From NCBI GenBank assembly GCA_958428675.1, contig CAUAGV010000121.1, forward strand, positions 1-5,663: 5,663 bases of DNA, written 5' to 3'. The DNA comes from an uncultured Collinsella sp. (GTDB lineage: Bacteria > Actinomycetota > Coriobacteriia > Coriobacteriales > Coriobacteriaceae). A program made the position numbers and the translations under genes. Numbering within the stretch: position 1 is the first letter of the stretch; the number at the start of each line of letters is the position of its first letter. The notes under the pieces were generated by a model. The model ran no database searches. It was not told the DNA's origin and was given only the letters and a program-made list of their open reading frames with translations. This document shows, in pieces, positions 1 to 5,663 of this stretch.

Positions 1-286
1 GATAACGGACACCAGGGAGGTCACGGACACGACCGCCGCGGACGAGCACGATGGAGTGCTCCTGCAGGTTGTGGCCCTCACCCGGGATGTAAGCAGTAAC
101 TTCGATGCCGTTGACAAGGCGAACACGGGCAACCTTACGAAGAGCCGAGTTCGGCTTCTTGGGGCTCGTGGTGAAGACGCGGGTGCACACGCCGCGCTTC
201 TGGGAGTTGTGCTGCAGAGCAGCGTTCTTGGACTTCTTGGGCACGGAACGACGGCCCTGGCGAACCAGCTGGTTAATAGTAGGCAA
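1..286 (-). CDS. rpsL: 30S ribosomal protein S12 (3' end outside window)
   Basis: S12 sits at the decoding centre of the 30S subunit and helps control translational accuracy. The 95 residues visible start MPTINQLVRQGRR and contain the family signatures QKRGVCTRVFTTSPKKPNSA (residues 29-48) and GEGHNLQEHSI (69-79), ending in RGGRVRDLPGVRY at the window edge; about 25-30 C-terminal residues are missing. The start is TTG at 284-286: the canonical S12 N-terminus begins exactly there, a GAAGGAG ribosome site lies 6 nt upstream, and no in-frame ATG lies nearby. Lys43 and Asp89 (the RimO methylthiolation site in E. coli) are present. Position 88 is Arg (codon CGT, bases 23-25), whereas E. coli and most bacteria have Lys. 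The gene has its own promoter and normally heads the str operon (rpsL-rpsG-fusA), whose remainder lies outside the window. Confidence 0.98.
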   Translation of the reverse strand, partial: MPTINQLVRQGRRSVPKKSKNAALQHNSQKRGVCTRVFTTSPKKPNSALRKVARVRLVNGIEVTAYIPGEGHNLQEHSIVLVRGGRVRDLPGVRY

Positions 287-292
287 AGCGTA

Positions 293-299
293 CTCCTTC
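293..299 (-). promoter_or_regulatory. Ribosome binding site of rpsL, fixing a TTG start
   Basis: GAAGGAG is 6 nt upstream of the TTG at 284-286. It supports TTG as the real initiation codon of an essential, highly expressed gene. Confidence 0.85.
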
Positions 300-379
300 T
301 CGAATGATTCCAGCTTTCTGTAAAGTGCAACGGCTTGAATCGAGGGGTCAGCATCCCCCTACGAAACACGCAGTTCGAT

Positions 380-408
380 AGGATACGTGGCGTTAGCTGT
401 GCCGTCAA
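380..408 (-). promoter_or_regulatory. Housekeeping-type promoter for rpsL / str operon
   Basis: On the minus strand TTGACG (403-408) is followed after exactly 17 nt by TATCCT (380-385), a good match to -35 and -10 boxes of the primary sigma factor. Transcription would start near 373, giving a leader of about 87 nt before rpsL. It lies downstream of the terminator at 516-550, so it is the first promoter available to the str operon. The leader contains a short potential hairpin (AGGGG at 356-360 with CCCCT at 343-347, minus-strand sense), too weak to call regulatory. An AT-rich imperfect palindrome lies about 60 nt upstream of the predicted start (434-448). Inferred by eye only. Confidence 0.65.
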
Positions 409-515
409 CAGACCACGCCGCCGGGCGTATCCCAAAATAGCTATATTTCCGCAAAGCCTCCATAAAAGGAATCCCCGCCTGTGCGCAAGTGCCCATTCCA
501 GCCGTCCATGTAACG

Positions 516-550
516 CAAAAATGGCCGCTTCCTCTAGCAGGAAGCGGCCT
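516..550 (-). terminator. Rho-independent terminator of the sigma/anti-sigma operon
   Basis: A perfect 10-bp stem, GGCCGCTTCC (minus strand 549-540) with GGAAGCGGCC (532-523), encloses a 7-nt loop and is followed on the minus strand by A and then five T (517-521). It begins 7 nt after the anti-sigma stop codon, the usual place for an intrinsic terminator, and isolates this operon from rpsL. Confidence 0.93.
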
Positions 551-556
551 CAGACC

Positions 557-1633
557 TTACGAATAGACGATGGTAAAGGGTACTTCTGTTTCGGTCTCTC
601 CTGTTGATGTGCACCTCGTTCCCTCAAGGGTTACCGATACAACCTGATCGACATTGATGAGCCTTGTCGGAACCCAGATGTTCTCTCCGCTATTGCGCGC
701 CATCGAAACATAGAAATTGTACGCCCCTGCGTCGTCATCTTCGATAATCTGCTCCGATCCATCCTTGTAGCTGACGGTCAGTTTATGATCAACTGCTTCA
801 TAGCCCAGATCATCGATGTGCGTCTGGATGGAAAACGGGCTGATCTCGAGAGGCGAGTCGTCGGAGCGGAGCTCCTTTGTATCGACGTGCGCTCCGACGT
901 TAAACTCTGGCGTCGATACCTCGATCACCTTCGCATCCTCACCTTTGCCCTCCGTCCAACTGATATTCCAGGTGACCGCATGTCGTAAATCTCGATCGCG
1001 ATTCCAAGATGCAAAGTACATCGTGCCGTTAATGACCGTGTCGCTTGATGTGTCTTTATCAATGGTGCAGCGTGTATCAGCCCATTCCTCGCCGAAGTTC
1101 ATGCTGGGTGTACTGACGCCCCCTTCTTCTTCACCATAGAGAACAAGTTCGCCAAGCTCTGCCGCCGGCTTGTAGTAGTTAACGCCATTCGGATTGGACA
1201 ATGTAAACGTCACAGCACCGCAACCGTTCTCGTCGATTGCCATCTCATGAATGTCGAGCGTATAGCCGTTGCCCTCGACGGACAGATTGACCTTCTGGAC
1301 TGCACCCTCCAGGCTTTGGGGCGCGATACCATCACCAAACTCTCTGGTGTAGGTATATTTCGTCCCCGACGAGCCGCCATTTGTCCAGGTAACGGACTCT
1401 CCGTTGCCATGGTTTCCCCAGGCAGAGGCAAAATAACTGGAATTGACAACAGCGTAGGCGACCCCTCCGGTCGCCAGCACTCCGGCAAGACATCCGATTA
1501 CGGCAACATACAGAGGCTTCGCGTGACCCTTTCGGCGAAGCGGCTCGCCAGCAGCGGCATAAAGAACACGGTCAGCAAGATCGCTATCGGCTTGGACGGA
1601 CTCGAAGGCCTGCTTGATCTGGTTGGATTTCAC
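557..1633 (-). CDS. Membrane-anchored putative anti-sigma factor with large external domain
   Basis: This 358-residue protein probably holds the co-encoded ECF sigma factor inactive at the membrane and releases it on an external signal. Visible layout: a cytosolic N-terminus of about 38 residues (MKSNQIKQAFESVQADSDLA...), a basic RRKGHAK stretch at 33-39, one membrane helix at about 40-63 (YVAVIGCLAGVLATGGVAYA), then about 290 extracytoplasmic residues rich in Thr, Ser, Gly, Asp and beta-type segments. It resembles DUF4179-type proteins that follow ECF sigma genes in Gram-positives; I cannot confirm the family without a profile search. There is no HxxxCxxC zinc anti-sigma motif. The ectodomain has three Cys (138, 189, 341). 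The start is GTG at 1631-1633 behind a strong GAGGAGGG site. It overlaps the end of the sigma gene by 50 nt, suggesting coupled translation, and ends just before the terminator at 516-550. Membrane topology is clear; the anti-sigma role is inferred from context. Confidence 0.85.
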   Translation of the reverse strand: MKSNQIKQAFESVQADSDLADRVLYAAAGEPLRRKGHAKPLYVAVIGCLAGVLATGGVAYAVVNSSYFASAWGNHGNGESVTWTNGGSSGTKYTYTREFGDGIAPQSLEGAVQKVNLSVEGNGYTLDIHEMAIDENGCGAVTFTLSNPNGVNYYKPAAELGELVLYGEEEGGVSTPSMNFGEEWADTRCTIDKDTSSDTVINGTMYFASWNRDRDLRHAVTWNISWTEGKGEDAKVIEVSTPEFNVGAHVDTKELRSDDSPLEISPFSIQTHIDDLGYEAVDHKLTVSYKDGSEQIIEDDDAGAYNFYVSMARNSGENIWVPTRLINVDQVVSVTLEGTRCTSTGETETEVPFTIVYS

Positions 1634-2102
1634 GGTCGCCCTCCTCTAGGATGAACTTGAGCTTCGATCTGCCGCGAGCTAAACGCGTTCGAACGGTCGC
1701 GGCTGGCACATGCAGTAACTCGGCAATTTCTGAAGTCGAGAAGCCCAGATAGTAATAGAGCACGATGGAGATACGGAATCGTTCCGGAAGCCGCATGACG
1801 TCTAATAGGACGGCCTTGGTCTCGTCCTGCGCCGTCAAGAGCGAATCGGTCAGACTTTCAATATCCTCCACGCGCCTCCACGGCTTTCGAAAGAGAGATT
1901 TGCATTCATTGATCGTGACCCGGATGAGCCATCGACGAAGATGCTCCCAGCTTTCAAAATGCGTATCGCTTTTGAGTAACTTTAGAAAGACGTCTTGAGC
2001 GACATCGTCGGCGTCAGCGCGATCACGCAGATACGTCAAGGCGATTCGGAACACGACATCTCGGTGATCCTCGACCGCCTGTCTAAAAGCTTGTTCTTCC
2101 AT
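1584..2102 (-). CDS. ECF-type (sigma-70 family) RNA polymerase sigma factor
   Basis: A 172-residue sigma factor with only domains 2 and 4, typical in size for extracytoplasmic function sigmas. Domain 2 spans about residues 10-73: region 2.2 (core-binding) is DADDVAQDVFLKLLK at 30-44, followed by the -10-recognition part around SWEHLRRWLIRVTINECKSL (51-70). Domain 4 spans about 98-152, with LPERFR at 105-110 and the -35-binding helix-turn-helix STSEIAELLHVPAATVRTRL at 122-141. The ATG at 2100-2102 is chosen because GGGAGGTG lies 3 nt upstream and homology starts here; an in-frame ATG at 2292-2294 would add 64 unrelated residues and run through the promoter and the terminator edge. The last 17 or so residues, after domain 4, lie in the overlap with the downstream gene and look like tail. 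The partner is the membrane protein directly downstream. A TGAAAC-17-CGTATC promoter upstream suggests autoregulation. The specific ECF subgroup cannot be named from here. Confidence 0.95.
   Translation of the reverse strand: MEEQAFRQAVEDHRDVVFRIALTYLRDRADADDVAQDVFLKLLKSDTHFESWEHLRRWLIRVTINECKSLFRKPWRRVEDIESLTDSLLTAQDETKAVLLDVMRLPERFRISIVLYYYLGFSTSEIAELLHVPAATVRTRLARGRSKLKFILEEGDREIQPDQAGLRVRPSR
1639..1646 (-). promoter_or_regulatory. Ribosome binding site of the anti-sigma gene, inside the sigma gene
   Basis: GAGGAGGG lies 5 nt upstream of the GTG at 1631-1633 and within the sigma coding sequence. It fixes the GTG start and implies that ribosomes translating sigma pass over it. Confidence 0.8.
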
Positions 2103-2105
2103 AAT

Positions 2106-2113
2106 CACCTCCC
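2106..2113 (-). promoter_or_regulatory. Ribosome binding site of the ECF sigma gene
   Basis: GGGAGGTG, a near-perfect anti-16S match, lies 3 nt (5 nt from the GGAGG core) upstream of the ATG at 2100-2102. It decides this start against the longer in-frame reading from 2294. Confidence 0.85.
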
Positions 2114-2149
2114 GGTGACACTGATGGTTCTTGATGGGGCCCTCACCAT

Positions 2150-2179
2150 AGATACGCTTTGACCAAACGGAATGTTTCA
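2150..2179 (-). promoter_or_regulatory. Candidate ECF-dependent (autoregulatory) promoter of the sigma operon
   Basis: On the minus strand TGAAAC (2174-2179) is followed after 17 nt by CGTATCT (2150-2156). This is the pattern known for ECF promoters such as those of B. subtilis SigW (TGAAAC, 16-17 nt, CGTA). No good primary-sigma promoter with 16-18 nt spacing is obvious in the same stretch. Predicted start near 2143, about 40 nt before the ATG. Most ECF sigmas activate their own operon, which fits. Assignment by eye; the gene could also have a weak vegetative promoter that I did not recognise. Confidence 0.55.
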
Positions 2180-2266
2180 AATTCAAGCAGGAAAAACTAC
2201 CAAAATAAACCTGTCCTTTTTTGCAAGTGATCAACGGAACGCAACAAGTTGAGCATACGCAAGCGA

Positions 2267-2366
2267 GCGGCCCCCAGAGCGTACAAGGTGGCATGAAAAA
2301 GGCAGGGCATTGACCTTTTGGTCATGCCCTGCCTTTTGAATGACAGATTGTAGCTCTGGGGCCCGC
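2267..2366. repeat. 100-bp imperfect palindrome, two arms of about 48 nt around a TTTT loop
   Basis: Arm 1 (2267-2315) and the reverse complement of arm 2 (2320-2366) align over 47 positions with 41 identities and two single-base bulges (G at 2281, T at 2310/2311). Identical blocks are CCCCAGAGC, TACAA and AAAAGGCAGGGCAT. The inner part is the rpoC terminator; the outer 14-nt arms (13 of 14 matching) lie too far out to be needed for termination. The element is flanked by GCAAGCGA (2259-2266) and GCAGCGA (2367-2373), a possible imperfect target duplication. It could be a small mobile palindromic repeat (REP- or MITE-like) or an elaborated bidirectional terminator. Confidence 0.8.
2296..2337 (-). 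terminator. Rho-independent terminator of rpoC (bidirectional)
   Basis: On the minus strand GGCAGGGCATGACC, loop AAAA, then GGTCAATGCCCTGCC (one bulged base) is followed by five T (2296-2300). It lies about 75 nt after the rpoC stop and should end the rpoBC transcript. On the plus strand the same structure is followed by TTTT (2334-2337), so it could work in both directions, though no plus-strand gene approaches it. Confidence 0.92.
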
Positions 2367-2381
2367 GCAGCGACGGAGGTC

Positions 2382-2405
2382 TCCGCCGTTCGTTAGAACG
2401 GCGGA
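2382..2405 (-). other. Stable hairpin immediately after the rpoC stop codon, no U tract
   Basis: A perfect 10-bp stem, TCCGCCGTTC with GAACGGCGGA and a 4-nt loop, starts 5 nt after the rpoC TAA. No T run follows it, so it is not a standard intrinsic terminator. It may protect the 3' end of the mRNA from exonucleases, or be the relic of an older terminator. Its distal arm overlaps an alternative CGGAG/CTCCG pairing (minus-strand sense, 2374-2385). Confidence 0.7.
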
Positions 2406-2410
2406 ACTAA

Positions 2411-5663
<3,253 letters not shown>

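Noticed and set aside
56..323. Plus-strand open frames antisense to rpsL
   Set aside because: They lie over an unmistakable S12 gene and its promoter-proximal leader; no coding evidence of their own.
421..480. A second possible rpsL promoter (TTGCGG, 17 nt, GATACG)
   Set aside because: The -10 box is a poor match, and the TTGACG/TATCCT pair downstream is clearly better.
335..607. A 90-codon plus-strand open frame in the rpsL upstream region
   Set aside because: It runs through the anti-sigma terminator and into the end of that gene on the other strand; no protein-like composition or ribosome site.
859..899. Perfect 10-bp inverted repeat CGTCGGAGCG / CGCTCCGACG with a 21-nt spacer
   Set aside because: It lies inside the anti-sigma coding sequence, has no T run, and is not near a start or stop; most likely a codon coincidence.
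2103..2294. Extension of the sigma factor to an in-frame ATG at 2294
   Set aside because: The added 64 residues are unlike any sigma N-terminus and would span the candidate promoter; the ATG at 2102 has a near-perfect ribosome site.

Overview
The window is a piece of a core housekeeping locus, with every supported gene on the minus strand. Read in the direction of transcription (right to left) it holds: the large 3' part of rpoC (RNA polymerase beta' subunit, 5' end outside the window); a terminator-bearing intergenic stretch of about 310 bases; a two-gene ECF sigma factor / membrane-anchored putative anti-sigma operon; a second strong terminator; and a promoter followed by the 5' part of rpsL (ribosomal protein S12, 3' end outside the window). 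The order rpoC then rpsL is the common bacterial rpoBC-str arrangement.

The organism looks like a moderately GC-rich Gram-positive. Beta' has no SI3-type insertion in the trigger loop. The sigma/anti-sigma pair is of the kind found in Firmicutes and gut Actinobacteria, and the shine-dalgarno sequences are strong. My best guess is Coriobacteriia (Collinsella or a relative). That is inference from overall flavour, not from a marker I can prove here.

Region by region: 1-286 rpsL; 287-515 its leader and a TTGACG-17-TATCCT promoter; 516-550 terminator of the sigma operon; 557-1633 putative anti-sigma; 1584-2102 ECF sigma, overlapping it by 50 nt; 2103-2410 an ECF-type promoter, a roughly 100-bp near-perfect palindrome that contains the rpoC terminator, and a hairpin directly behind the rpoC stop; 2411-5663 rpoC. 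The two terminators and two promoters suggest three separate transcription units, so the sigma operon is an island between two of the most highly expressed housekeeping units.

The most interesting signal is inside rpoC. After the point where beta' normally ends, the protein continues for about 230 residues. That extension contains a domain that aligns without gaps to the C-terminal domain of the RNA polymerase alpha subunit and keeps the alpha residues that contact UP-element DNA (equivalents of R265, N268, G296, K298 and E302). The beta' subunit of this organism may therefore carry its own promoter-DNA or activator-binding module. Other points worth attention are the 100-bp palindrome with possible flanking direct repeats, an ECF-type autoregulatory promoter, and an arginine at S12 position 88, where lysine is usual and where Lys-to-Arg gives streptomycin resistance in other bacteria.
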